This document shows, piece after piece, positions 45,684-57,419 of a stretch of 64,000 nt of DNA. The stretch comes from Anastatus disparis. Lineage: Eukaryota; Arthropoda; Insecta; Hymenoptera; Eupelmidae. The notes beneath the pieces are model-generated. The model was not told where the DNA came from, did not search any database, and worked only from the letters and a program-made list of their open reading frames with translations. The first letter of the stretch is position 1. Each line of letters starts with the position of its first letter. Location: assembly GCA_017163975.1 (NCBI GenBank), contig JAFFSR010000004.1, positions 9,796,001 to 9,860,000 on the forward strand, read 5' to 3'. Made by a program: the position numbers and the translations under genes.

Positions 45684-46039
45684 AGAAGAAGAAAGAAATT
45701 TTAAAGATGCCGATTGGGGCTACTACAACCAGCACAACCATCATCCGATTGCGATTTTCTTTTTATTGTTATTGTTATTTTTATTTTTGTATAAAGAATT
45801 GTTTTTCTTCTAAATTATGATTATTTGTTTTTTTTTTTGTTTTTATAAATACATTACAGGATTTTAATAGCTTCAATTTATAACAATAATAATTTAGTGC
45901 AAAAATAAATATAAATAATGTAGAGTTTTATATATTTGTTATTTATTTCTATAAAAATCCTTAAAAAAACTTTACATATTATTGAAAATTGAAACAACGA
46001 CCAATACAAGACCTTTTACAAGTAAGCTCTAATGTTTTT
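45684..46039. other. AT-rich spacer
   Basis: Nothing recognised. Possible 3' flank of the preceding gene. Confidence 0.35.
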
Positions 46040-46240
46040 TGAAAAAAGGTATACAAAAAAATACGTTAAGGTTTTAAAAAAAGGTATCACAAGAGGTATC
46101 AGAGAGTATCAAAGTATTTCAAGTATTGTTCCAATTAACACCTTTAAATACCTTTTGATATGATACGATATTTTTTTAGAATATAACTTAATATATTTTC
46201 ATATCTTTTCATAAAACTTTGATACATTTTTATAAACTTA
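46040..46240. repeat. Word-rich repeat built on GGTATC
   Basis: AGGTATAC, AGGTATCAC, AGGTATCAG, AGTATCAAAGTATTTCAAGTATT and then the complementary ATACCTTTTGATATGATACGAT. One short word recurs every 8-14 bp in both senses, as in the other word-rich repeats of this window. Confidence 0.5.
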
Positions 46241-46454
46241 AAAATTTTCAATGGTGAAGTTTCACTCTTATTTTCGAATCCATCCATCTCATTCATTTTT
46301 AATACTTGCCGATTCCTTTCCTTATTTATTCCTTGTAAATTTTTTTTTTTTGTGTTTTACGGTTTTTTTCCGTTTTTAGGAATATTTTTTGTATAATTTT
46401 TAGAAATTGTATCTACTTTAAGCTCCGCTACCCCCCCCCCCGCGCGAGAATGTA
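46241..46454. other. AT-rich with a C9-10 run
   Basis: The end (TAAGCTCCGCTACCCCCCCCCC) resembles 48246-48275, suggesting an older tandem unit split by the MITE and the LTR that follow. Confidence 0.4.
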
Positions 46455-46743
46455 CACTGAAAAATCCTAATGCGGCTGAGTGTTTTCAAAGGTAGACACT
46501 CACGCCACTCTGAACAGTGGACGCTAATCGTACTTTCAGATTCAACTCATTGCGTGCCAGATTACACTGAGTGTCATTTCCGAAAATCTGATCGCTCGAA
46601 AGAGCGATCAGTGTATTCTCAGATGACACTCAGTGTAATCTGGAAAGCAACCGATGTGATTTTAAAAAATTTAATATTTAGGTTCTGAAAGCGACATCTA
46701 TTCAACTCAAGACTACACTCAGCCGCATTAGGGTTTTTCAGTG
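46455..46743. mobile_element. Tc1/mariner-type MITE (289 bp)
   Basis: TA target duplication on both sides; ends CACTGAAAAATCC and GGGTTTTTCAGTG, with terminal repeats of about 28 bp (CTAATGCGGCTGAGTG). Inside is a second nested palindrome: AGATTACACTGAGTGTCAT and its complement, and GATCGCTC/GAGCGATC. Confidence 0.85.
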
Positions 46744-46760
46744 TATTTATATATATATAT

Positions 46761-47963
46761 TGTAACGTTTTTCCCTTTCGGGAGGGGGAAATACGTGTAA
46801 CTCCTGTTGCCAGACGCTTCAGCGAGTTACCAGGGTAAGAACGGCAGGAGTTGGAGGGATCGGACGGCGGAAAGTAAAGGAGAGTAACCAGGTTTAACAC
46901 GTTTTGTTATACTAGGGAGCACCGTAGCTTTATTATACTATCAATGCTCAAATACAACGACGCTTATAAATGTGAAATAATAATAACGTGTTTAATCAAA
47001 GCTAACCCTAATGTCTTTATATAATACAAATAAACTAACCTAACCTTAAGTGTAAATTACAAAATTAATTAATGTTTATTTTTGAGCAGCCTCTTGACGG
47101 CTATTTAAATTCAATTTGAAAAAATAAAGAAAAATGAATTTAAGAAGTAGAGAGAATGAATTTAATTATTTAATCGTTTATTACGGCCGGGTTGATCGAT
47201 GATTCGTCGACGGCCTTTTCCTGTAACAATACAAGCAAGAGGGAAACCAAAAGATTAATTTACTATTTTTATTTATTGCTTTAATAAAATACGCGAGGCT
47301 TAAATAATAATAACGAACTAATATATTATAACTAAGGCTACGGCGGGATTGGGTGGACGGCACCCTTAATCTAATTATAATTACAAAAGAAAGTACAACG
47401 GTCGGGCGGAGTGCAAATAATTAAATGCAGTGGGTGGACGACACCCTTAATTTTAACTTAATGTGCGGTTATCAAAAAAATCTAGCAAGATTTTGGGTGG
47501 ACGTCACCCTTAAACTTAACGGCGCAACGGAAGGTATGCGGCGGACAAAAGGTTGCTAGTGTGTGCTCTTGGATAGCATAGCCTTACGCCAGCGTGCTCA
47601 CTCGGCGTAATTCTATGCTGCCATTATATGCATTTGAGTGTAGACCAGCGTGCGCACTCGGTCTACTCTCGTGTACAAAAAAGAGAAGCCAGGCCTTCTA
47701 CAGGAGAAGGAAGCCAGCTACTACTTCTCTCACTCTCTCTTAGCCTAGCGTGCTCACTCGTGTAAAGAGGGAGAATAGATGGTAGTCTACACCGCGTGCT
47801 GAGCTTAGCTTCTCGGCTTCTTATATACTCCGGCCTCATTTTTCCTAATACGTGTGGCGGCGTTTGGGGTTGCCACCTGGCGGCTGAGCTTGGAACTATT
47901 GTTCTATAGTAGCTTGGCCGTCAGGCGGGAAATTTGAATGCGTGAGTATGTATACTCGTCGCA
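46761..47963 (-). mobile_element. Solo LTR (copy B), probable Ty3/gypsy type
   Basis: 1203 bp, TGTAACG...CGTCGCA on the plus strand. Flanked by ATAT on both sides, though the target is an AT repeat. On the minus strand, TATATAAG (47820-47827) is about 140 bp from the start, so most of the LTR would be transcribed. Three GGGTGNCGTCCACCC motifs (47351-47365, 47432-47446, 47495-47509) lie downstream of it. AATAAA signals are present. No internal region. Confidence 0.75.
47351..47509 (-). other. Three GGGTG-NCGTC-CACCC hairpin motifs
   Basis: Each is a 15-nt 5-bp stem with a 5-nt loop; the first loop base varies (C, T, A) while the stem is constant. All follow TTAA or TTTAA. Copy A of this LTR has three more and one weak copy. 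Confidence 0.7.
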
Positions 47964-48590
47964 ATATATGTGTATATATAAATCATTTATTCAAATTTTC
48001 AGCTTTTTTCAACTTTTTATAATTTTTTGTTAATTTTTTTCAATTTAATGACATAAATTCGTAAAATTTTGAAGAAATTAAACCTAATTTGAACGCCGAT
48101 ACATCCTCTAACCGCGCAACAATATTTACATATAGTATTTATTCAAAGTTTTTACTCTTTTTCATGTATCTGTCTCTGCTTTTTCGGCCTTTTTTTGGTT
48201 ATTAAAAATATTTTTTGGAAAGTTTTTCATAAATTTCTTTTATTCAAAGCTCCAAACCCCCCTCCCCCCCCGCGAACATATAGATAAATATGTATCATTT
48301 ATTCAAACTTTCAGCTTTCATCGACTTCTATTGTATTTTTTTTTAAATTATACAAAATTTATTCGTGATATTTTAAGGAAATTAAACCTACCTCGAACAC
48401 CGATACACCCCATCCCCGCGCAACAATATTTACATATAGTATTTATTCAAAGTTTTTACTCTTTATGTAGATTGCTTTTGCTTTTAGGCTTTTATTTCAG
48501 TTTTTTAAAGATTTAGTTGTGAAAATTTCGAAAAATTTCATGTACTCCAGCTGGGCTACGTCCTCTTGCGTGCGAATATTTATATCCAAA
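47964..48590. repeat. Diverged tandem duplication, about 305-bp unit
   Basis: ATCATTTATTCAAA...CAACAATATTTACATATAGT recurs at about 47982-48140 and 48294-48443, each followed by TATTTATTCAAAGTTTTTACTC. A third partial unit may lie before the LTR near 46370-46450. Confidence 0.65.
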
Positions 48591-48659
48591 TATATGTATA
48601 GACACATATTATTTTTTTTTTTAATAAATTTTGATTATTTCAAATATTTATTTCATTCA

Positions 48660-51600
48660 TATGTTAATATCCTTAACGATAAAAAGTTTCACTACATTCT
48701 AGGGAAGCAGTACAGAGATATTGGGCTGCTTGTGTAGATGTAGCCAAACCTTTGGAGCCCCATGCCTCAGTAGCAAACAGACTAAGTTTCTGGCAGTTCA
48801 TAGGTAACATTAACATCACTGATATCTATTTTAAGACCAATTATTGCTCAATTTTAGAGATGCCAAACGGAGGTATTCAGCTGCACATAAATTTGTTACT
48901 ATATATTTTCTACTCCATAGCTCGTAAGCTGCCAGATCAAATTCATGGAAACTTATAGGTTACATTACTTATGTTAACATTTTTGACGACAAAAAGTTTC
49001 ATTACATTCTAGGGAAGCAGAACGGAGATATTAGGCTGCTTGTGTAGATGTAGCGAAACGTTTGGAACTCTATGTCTCGGTAGCGAAAAGACTAAATTTC
49101 TGGCAATTCACAGGTAACATTAACATTACTAATATCTATTTTAAGACCAATTATTGCTCGATTTTAGGGATTCAAAACGAAGGTATTCAGCTGCACATAA
49201 ATTTTTAACAAAATATTTTCTACTACATAGCTCGAAATCTGCCAGATCAAATTCATAGAAACTTATAGGATACATTACTTATGTTAACATCTTTGACGAC
49301 AAAAAGTTTTACTACATTCCAGGAAAGCAGAACAGAGATATTGATCTGGTTGTGTAGATGTAGCGAAACCTTTGGAACTCCATGTCTTGGTAACAAATAG
49401 ACTAAATTTCTGGAAGTTCACAGGTAACATTAACATCACTAATATCTATTTTAAGACCAATTATTGTTTGATTTTCGGGATGCAAAACGGAGGTATTCAG
49501 CTGCACATATATTTGTAACTAAATATTTGCTACTACATAGCTCGAAATCTGCCAGATCAAATTCATAGAAACTTATAGGTTACATTACTTATGTTAACAT
49601 CATTAACGATAAAAAAATTAACTACATTCTAGGGAAGCAGAACAGAGATATTAGGCTGCTTGTGTAGATGTGGCGAAACGTTTGGAACTCCATGTCTCGG
49701 TAGTAAATAGACTAAATTTCTGGTAGTGCACAGGTAAAATTACTATCACTGATATCTATTTTAAGACCAATTATTGTTTGATTTTAGGGATGCAAAACGG
49801 AGGTATTCAGCTGCACATATATTTGTAGCCAAATATTTGCTACTCCATAGCTCGAAAGCTGTCAGATCAAATTTATAGAAACTTATAGGTTACATAACTT
49901 ATGTTAACATCTTTGACGACAAAAAGTTTCACTACATTCCAGGGAAGCAAAACAGAGATATTGATCTGGTTGTGTAGATTTTGCAAAACGTTTGGAACTC
50001 CATGTCTCGGTAGCAAATAGACTAAATTTCTGGCATTTCATAGGTAACATTAGCATCACTGATAACTATTTTAAGAACAATTATTGCTCGATTTTAGGGA
50101 TTCAAAACGAAGGTATTCAGCTGCACATATATTTGTAACCAAATATTTGCTACCACATAGCTCGAAATCTGCCAGATCAAATTCATAGTAATTTATAAGA
50201 GACATTACTTATGTTAACATCTTTGACGACAAAAAGTTCTACTACATTCCAGGGAAGCAGAACAGAGATATTGATGTGGTTGTGTAAATGTAGTAAAACT
50301 TTCGGCACTCCATGTCTCGGTAGCAAATAGACTAAATTTCTGGCATTTCATAGGTAACATTAGCATCACTGATAACTATTTTAAGAACAATTATTGCTCG
50401 ATTTTAGGGATTCAAAACGAAGGTATTCAGCTGCGTATATATTTTGTAACCAAAAATTTGCTACTCCATAGCTCGAAAGCTGCCAGATCGAATTCATAGC
50501 AACTTATAGGTTACATTACTTATGTTAACATCTTTAACGCTAAAAAGTTTCACTACATTCAAGGGAAGCAGAACAGAGATATTGGGCTGCTCGTGTAGAT
50601 GTAGTGAAACGTTTGGAACTTCATGTCTCGGTAGCGAAAAGACTAAATTTCTGGCAATTCACAGGTAACATTAACATTACTAATATCTATTTTAAGACCA
50701 ATTATTGCTCGATTTTAGGGATTCAAAACGAAGGTATTCAGCTGCACATAAATTTTTAACAAAATATTTTCTACTACATAGCTCGAAATCTGCCAGATCA
50801 AATTCATAGAAACTTATAGGATACATTACTTATGTTAACATCTTTGACGACAAAAAGTTTTACTACATTCCAGGAAAGCAGAACAGAGATATTGATCTGG
50901 TTGTGTAGATGTAGCGAAACCTTTGGAACTCCATGTCTTGGTAACAAATAGACTAAATTTCTGGCAGTTCACAGGTAACATTAACATCACTAATATCTAT
51001 TTTAAGACCAATTATTGTTTGATTTTCGGGATGCAAAACGGAGGTATTCAGCTGCACATATATTTGTAACCAAATATTTGCTACTACATAGCTCGAAATC
51101 TGCCAGATCAAATTCATAGAAACTTATAGGTTACATTACTTATGTTAACATCATTAACGATAAAAAAATTAACTACATTCTAGGGAAGCAGAACAGAGAT
51201 ATTAGGCTGCTTGTGTAGATGTGGCGAAACGTTTGGAACTCCATGTCTCGGTAGTAAATAGACTAAATTTCTGGTAGTTCACAGGTAAAATTACTATCAC
51301 TGATATCTATTTTAAGACCAATTATTGTTTGATTTTAGGGATGCAAAACGGAGGTATTCAGCTGCACATATATTTGTAGCCAAATATTTGCTACTCCATA
51401 GCTCGAAAGCTGTCAGATCAAATTTATAGAAACTTATAGGTTACATAACTTATGTTAACATCTTTGACGACAAAAAGTTTCACTACATTCCAGGGAAGCA
51501 GAACAGAGATATTGATCTGGTTGTGTAGATTTTGCAAAACGTTTGGAACTCCATGTCTCGGTAGCAAATAGACTAAATTTCTGGCATTTCATAGGTAACA

Positions 51601-52216
51601 TTAGCATCACTGATAACTATTTTAAGAACAATTATTGCTCGATTTTAGGGATTCAAAACGAAGGTATTCAGCTGCACATATATTTGTAACCAAATATTTG
51701 CTACCACATAGCTCGAAATCTGCCAGATCAAATTCATAGTAATTTATAAGAGACATTACTTATGTTAACATCTTTGACGACAAAAAGTTCTACTACATTC
51801 CAGGGAAGCAGAACAGAGATATTGATGTGGTTGTGTAAATGTAGTAAAACTTTCGGCACTCCATGTCTCGGTAGCAAATAGACTAAATTTCTAGCTGTTC
51901 ACAGGTAACATTACTATCACTTATATCTATTTTCAGACCAAATATTGCTCGATTTTAGGGATGCGAAACAGAGGTATTCAGCTGCGTATATATTTGTAAC
52001 CAAAAATTTGCTACTCCATAGCTCGAAAGCTGCCAGATCGAATTCATAGCAACTTATAGGTTACATTACTTATGTTAACATCTTTAACGCTAAAAAGTTT
52101 CACTACATTCAAGGGAAGCAGAACAGAGATATTGGGCTGCTCGTGTAGATGTAGTGAAACGTTTGGAACTTCATGTCTCGGTAGCAAATAGACTAAATTT
52201 CTGGCAATTCATAGGT
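48660..52216. repeat. Satellite array B, about 310-bp monomers
   Basis: About 11.5 head-to-tail monomers each containing ATGTTAACATC, CTACATTC-AGGGAAGCAG, GGAACTCCATGTCTCGG, CAATTATTGCTCGATTTTAGGG and GTATTCAGCTGCACATA. A block of five monomers (1551 bp) is repeated with high identity: for example, GCGAAAAGACTAAATTTCTGG occurs at 49083 and 50634. The array ends abruptly at AGGTAATATAG near 52216. Confidence 0.9.
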
Positions 52217-52440
52217 AATATAGCCGCTACGCGGAAACCGTAAAACCTTGGTTCTTGCAAGCGCAGGGAGAAGGTCTCAGTTAGTATATAAGAGCGAGAA
52301 TGTTGCTATTCTCTCCACCAGGCGTCTGTGGATAAGGGTACGACTGGATAGCATCACTCCATCTCCCGCAACGTGTGTTCTGCTTTTTATTTTCCATATG
52401 AGCCTTTAAAAATAAATATCTTATCCTGCAGGATATATTG
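52217..52440 (+). mobile_element. LTR-like fragment with TATA box
   Basis: A GC-richer stretch with TATATAAG (52286-52293) and AATAAA near 52420, similar in style to the LTRs here, but its edges are not seen. Its left side is cut by the satellite. Confidence 0.4.
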
Positions 52441-52499
52441 AATGTGTTGCATATAGAAATTAATATTCATTTTTCATTAGTTATTCTTTCTCATTTCTT

Positions 52500-53000
52500 C
52501 AATACATTTTATGTCGACCATGCTTATAAATACAAAATATGTTTGCTTCAACATAATCTACCTACTCCATTCATTGGACTTGAGCTATCGTACTTCAGTG
52601 TCAACATATAGAAATTAAAAATTTTAGAAATTTTTTTATTTTACCTAAAGAAATTATATTTCTTGCAGTATTTGACTCCTTATAATTTGGTAAAGAAACT
52701 TTACGATCATGCTTATAAACACAAAATATCTTTGCTTCAACTTAATCTATCTACTCCATCCACTGGACTTGAGCTATCGTGCTTCAGTTCTAAGATATAG
52801 AATTTATAAATTTGAAAATTTTTTTACTTTACCTAAAGAAATTATATTTCTTTGAGTATTTGACTCCTTATAATTTGGTAGAAAAGATAGTTACACATGT
52901 TATGGATACAAATATCTTAGCTTCAACACAATCTATTTACTCCATCCACTGGACTTGAGCTATTGTGCTTCAGTGCCAAGATATAGAAATATAAAAATTT
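52500..53000. repeat. Tandem repeat C, about 189-bp unit, 2.6 copies
   Basis: CATGCTTATAAAYACAAAATAT at 52519 and 52709 and a diverged third at about 52897, each with CTACTCCATCCACTGGACTTGAGC and TTGACTCCTTATAATTTGGTA. Confidence 0.85.
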
Positions 53001-53139
53001 GAAAGACAATCGCGCGTTCGATGCTCTTCTGCAAGAATTAGCCCCTTAGGGGGCTTAGTTTCCGAGATATGAAGGTTCAAAGTTTGGAACCCCTATGGTA
53101 GGTAGACAAAAATTTTTGCTTTAACTTTGCCTGAAAAAC
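53001..53139. other. Short unique stretch with a small hairpin
   Basis: TAGCCCCTTAGGGGGCTTA near 53040 folds into a small hairpin. No gene. Confidence 0.4.
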
Positions 53140-54159
53140 TGTAACGTAGCGTGCTCGCGTTTTGGAATTTAACAGACCTTAATAGAATTATAATATTTAT
53201 TCGATTTTGCTATTTTATTTGCCATAACTCTTAAAAGTGTTTCAATTATTATTATCGCTCCATTCCCCGACTTTAGCGAGGACGAGCACACTATGATACA
53301 AAAGAGAGAGCTTTCTCGCTCTTACTCCTACTAGCTGCGTCGTAGACCAAGCGACTCCAAAGATATGAATGATTTAATTATTAATTATATTTTCTCTAGG
53401 GTGAATTCTCAACCCTGGTAATTTATTATAAGGAGCGATAGAGGAGCATGCAGGAAATTGATTCTAGGTTATATTAAATCTGTTTCTCTCAACACAGTAA
53501 TTATATAAAAGAAATTTGCAAATGTATTGTACTAAATGAAATATTTACAATGAGAATCTTAAAATTAAAGTTTACAAAATATCAGATGTTTTCTCGATAT
53601 AAAACGAGACCATTACGCTCGCAAAACAATTATATTAAAGTCGTGAGAAAGAGAGAGATGGAGATTACTTTACTGTGACTCGCGCCGCGTTTTACAATAA
53701 TTAATCTTTACCAGGACTTATTCTACTGAAGTTAATGAGGCGGGCCCACCTCTTGCAGATCTTTCTCTCTGCAGCTTCCTGGCCTTGCTATACGAGCTCG
53801 GGATGGAGAACCGAACACGTGGCGATGAACGGGCTTCTATGGCACACGTAGAACCTTGGGCTGGAGTCAAGTAAGAGGGCGACTGGCTCTGCTGGCGGTC
53901 AGGCGACGAGAGAGCGAGCTTCGCGTTACGCTTGCTGTGCGAGGCTCTCTCGGCCATCCCTTCCTACTTCCTAATCGTTAGCTTATTCTTTTTAACTTGT
54001 TACTTGTTTAGTTAATCTCTCTTTCTGATGAGATTTCTTAGTCGAGCTTTCGCGAGTACATATCTTTCGTTCTTTGTCTAAGCGTGCGAACAGCGCCTCC
54101 TGGTGCTGTTTAATCTTAGTTAAATTGAAATAGTAACCATGCTTCGGTACATGGTTACA
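53140..54159 (-). mobile_element. Candidate solo LTR (copy D)
   Basis: TGTAACG...GTTACA over 1020 bp with AAAC on both sides, compatible with a 4-bp target duplication. The left end matches copies B and C; the interior does not align clearly. The flank beyond 54160 reads GGAGGGGTAGTTT on the minus strand, polypurine-like, so this may instead be one LTR of a degraded element. Confidence 0.5.
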
Positions 54160-55338
54160 AAACTACCCCTCCAAAGTCCGTTTTTGGTAAAGTATAAAAC
54201 AATTAAACAAAATTTTTAACGGTTTTTATAAAACTACAATTTTTTCACAGTATTTATGCGTGCTTTTACTTCTATCCCATTTATCACGCATACGAACCGA
54301 TCGAACATAAATTAAATTCCCTTAAAATTAGCTCAATGTATGACAAAAAAAAATAAACCCGGAAATTCCAAAATCGGTCTACCAGACAAGCACTATAATA
54401 CCACATCAAGAGAAAATTTTTTCTATTTTTTCGCGAAATTTACCTTTTCAACGTCAGTACTTGAATTTTGAGTATACTTGATGAGTTATTTTTTAAAATT
54501 TGTTATTTTTTCAAATTTCTATATACACCACTATAATAGAAACTTAAGCGGGTTTGAAAAAGATGGTTTTTTGGCCTATGGGGCATGGAAAAAGGGGGGC
54601 TTTTTGGTAAGAAAGAGGGGCAAAAAACATCAATTATTTCTGGAAAGTTCCCGGAACCCCCGGAAATTTCTCGGAATTTTGAGAAATTCCCAGAAATTTG
54701 GAAAATTCCAGGAATTTTCTGTAATCCCCAGAATTTTCAATTTCTTAGAATTTTTAAAAAATTTTTATTTAACAAAAATACATTCGTATTTATTTTGTAA
54801 TAAAGTTTATTTATTTTGTGCAAAATTGAAATATAATGAAATATATATATATTGTAAGAATCGGCTATTGAAGAAGGTACAGAGTTAAAAATAAGCTTAC
54901 GCGCTGTAGCAGTATCTCTTGTGTTGTGTAGGAATTTGAAAGATTGTAATAAATTATTGTAATAGAAAATAACACTGTAAAATTGAGGATATAAAAAAAT
55001 TCCACCATTAAAGTATAAAAAATATTTAATATATAATTAATTGACTGTAAAAATAAAATTTTTTATTTTAACAAAATTTCATTACAGGCGGTACAATGGA
55101 TGTAACATATATTCAAATAATGTAATTTTTTCTACATTTGGATTACTTTCATCATTCTATAGCTTGTTTGTTTACAACCTTTTCTTTTTTTGGAACATAA
55201 TAAGCATAGGGACACGCCAAATGGTTGCGACCGCCTCCAAACTTTAAAGAAAAAGTCACTGCTCTAATACTCGTCTTTAGTCCTTGTCCGGGGTCGCGAC
55301 GGGGACGCAAGAGTATGGACCCCATTTTTTTTTTTTGA
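54160..55338. other. AT-rich repeats, no gene
   Basis: Holds one copy (54520-54630) of the GGGTTTGAAAAAGA-GGTTTTTTGG repeat also at 56250 and 56640, a degenerate GGAATTTTC repeat at 54640-54760, and a GC-rich island near 55295. No coding frame is supported. Confidence 0.4.
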
Positions 55339-55445
55339 TGGGGAATTAAGCCGTAACAAGCTCCTTTTGGCTTTTTATTTTTTTTATTTTTATTTTGGTG
55401 GGGAATGAAGCCGTAACAAGCCCCTTTTGGCTTTTTTTTATCTTT
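55339..55445. repeat. Two direct copies of a 35-bp word
   Basis: GGGGAATTAAGCCGTAACAAG and GGGGAATGAAGCCGTAACAAG, each followed by CYCCTTTTGGCTTTTT. Confidence 0.8.
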
Positions 55446-55512
55446 TTTTTATTTTTTTTGTAATATTCTTTATTTTTATCAATTTCTTTTTTCAAAGCGT
55501 ATTATATAATAT

Positions 55513-55926
55513 CCTATGGATTTTGACTTCTTAATTGTTGGACATCAGCTGCTATGAAACGATGACAATAATCAGCAAAATTCCTAAGGAAATTGCGTTG
55601 TAAATACGAAGTTTCATTATCTTCGTCGAAGGGAGTACCCATGAGGGTAACATAACGGTGTTTTCTCATGTTCCAGGAGACAGCACCTGTTCTGACGAAC
55701 CATAATTCTTTATTTTTTAAGACTTGTAAGAAGTTCATAATCCTTTGGATTGTCCTTCCATCAGATCGGTAATGATCCACAAAATTTAAGATATACTTGT
55801 ATCTTTTAACACCATTTGCAAACACAAACGCTGCGAACATTGCACATTGTTCTCTTGTAAGGTGTTTTGGTGAGGTTATAATGGCCTGAATCGGCTCTGG
55901 ACACCAATAGTTTCCGTGATATTGCT
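55513..55926 (-). CDS. Terminal exon of an unknown gene, possibly related to the 39-kb ORF
   Basis: Reads from a likely acceptor (TCTGTTAG/CAATATCAC at 55926) through about 137 codons to a TGA-free stop at the 55513 end. First residues QYHGNYWCPEPIQAIITSPKHL, then MFAAFVFANGVKRYKYILNF and a middle rich in aromatic and basic residues, ending DVQQLRSQNP. The open frame extends well upstream of the first ATG (55838-55840), supporting an exon rather than a chance frame. The exon start is duplicated 136 bp upstream (near 56054) with a stop, so the region has been rearranged. No known domain. Confidence 0.45.
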
Positions 55927-56120
55927 AACAGAATATCAGAAAATGTTTGAAATAATCCAAATTGATCGTATACATTAAAAAACGTTGATACAAAGTCTTT
56001 TCTTATCAGTTTCTTTTGAAATTTCGCTCTAAGACCAATAGTTTCCGAGATATTGCTAACACAAAAGTAGAAAATGTTTGAAATAATCCAAATTGATCGA
56101 ATACATTAAAAAATGTTATA
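55918..56120. repeat. 136-bp tandem duplication over the exon start
   Basis: CCAATAGTTTCCGTGATATTGCTAAC at 55908 and CCAATAGTTTCCGAGATATTGCTAAC near 56036, each followed by GAAAATGTTTGAAATAATCC and AAATTGATCG. Confidence 0.75.
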
Positions 56121-56224
56121 GGATTCTGGGTCTATATATGGGAATTTTTTTTTTTTTTTTTGGCTTTTGCGGGCTTTTCCTACCTTCTGGGACTGGAACT
56201 TTTTAATTTAATGACATTTTATTG

Positions 56225-57000
56225 ATTTTTCTTTTTTTTTTTCCAATTTTAACTTATACCATTATAATAGAAACTTAAGGGGGTTTGAAAAAGAGGGTTT
56301 TTTGGTGTATGGGGGATGAAAAAAGGGGGGTTTTTTGGAAAGAAAGAAGAATTTTTGTTTAAAGGTTTACCTTTCTTTTCTGATGATATTTTTCAAGTTT
56401 TTTTCCTTTTTTTTTCTAGATGTTTTGATTTTGTCCCGTTTTCGATTAAGATTTTTAGTTTTTTTCCCTTTTTTTAAAGAGATATTTTTGAATTTTTCAT
56501 CCTTTATTTAAATAGATTTTTAGAGGGTTTTCCCTTTTTGTATTAGGTTTTTAGAGTTTATTACATTTTTTCTTAGTTTCTAGGCTATTTTTCGTACGAT
56601 TTTGTGTAACTTTTTTTTTTTTTTATCAAACTAATTTTCTACTTATGCTACTATAAAAGAATCTTAAGCGGGTTTGATAAAGAGGATTTTTTGGTGAATG
56701 GGGGATGAAAAAGGGGGGTTTTTTTGGAAAGAAAGAAGAATTCTTTTCAAAGGTTTTCCTTTCTTTTTTGATGGATTTTTCGGGTTTTTTTTCCTCTTTA
56801 TTTCTTAGATTTTTTGATTTTGTCCCTTTTTCGTTCAAGATTTTTAGTTTTTTTCCCTTTTTTGAAGAGATTTTTTAGAATTTTTCACCATTTTTTTAAA
56901 GTAGATTTTTAGAGGGTTTTCCTCTTTTTTATTAGGTTTTTAGAGTTTATTTTACCTTTTTTTTTTAGTTTCAAGGCTATTTTTCTCCGTTTTTTACCTC
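56225..57000. repeat. Tandem duplication, about 390-bp unit
   Basis: Two adjacent diverged units (about 56225-56616 and 56617-57000) each hold TAATAGAAACTTAAG-like, GGGTTTGAAAAAGAGG, GGGGGATGAAAAAAGGGGGG and TAGAGTTTATT blocks. No coding content. Confidence 0.75.
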
Positions 57001-57120
57001 TTTTTCCTCCTTTCCCGTGCGCTTCGTCCCCGACTTCCTCTTCCCCTCCTCCCCGACCCCTTCCTCCTCTTCCCCTCCCCACCCTGCCCCTCCCTCTTCT
57101 CCTCCCGCCCCTCCTCTGGG
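57000..57120. repeat. Polypyrimidine/polypurine tract
   Basis: About 120 bp of CCTCTTCCCC-type pyrimidines, interrupted by few purines. Such tracts can form triplex DNA. Confidence 0.8.
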
Positions 57121-57419
57121 TTAGGGGGGTAAGAATTCTATACAATTCTTCGGGACCTGGTTCAAATAAAAGAGATTAACAAAAGCTATCAAACCATGGT
57201 GGTCTGAGGTCAAAATTGTAAAAAAAACATAGGTAATCCGGAAAATTAAAATTTTTTTTTCGCGTTACTTGGTCCCTCTGCTCGGTAGAGGGATGGTTCT
57301 TTAAGCAAAAGAAAATATTCTGTTTTTTGACTATTCTACATGTTTCAAACACCAATACTTTGTAACTTGTTATTTAGCTATAGGCTAAGAGAGTAGAAAA
57401 GGGTGGAATCTTGCGGAAC

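Noticed and set aside
53718..53957. 79-codon minus-strand frame in LTR copy D
   Set aside because: No homology and lies in LTR sequence; GC-rich LTRs often show such frames.
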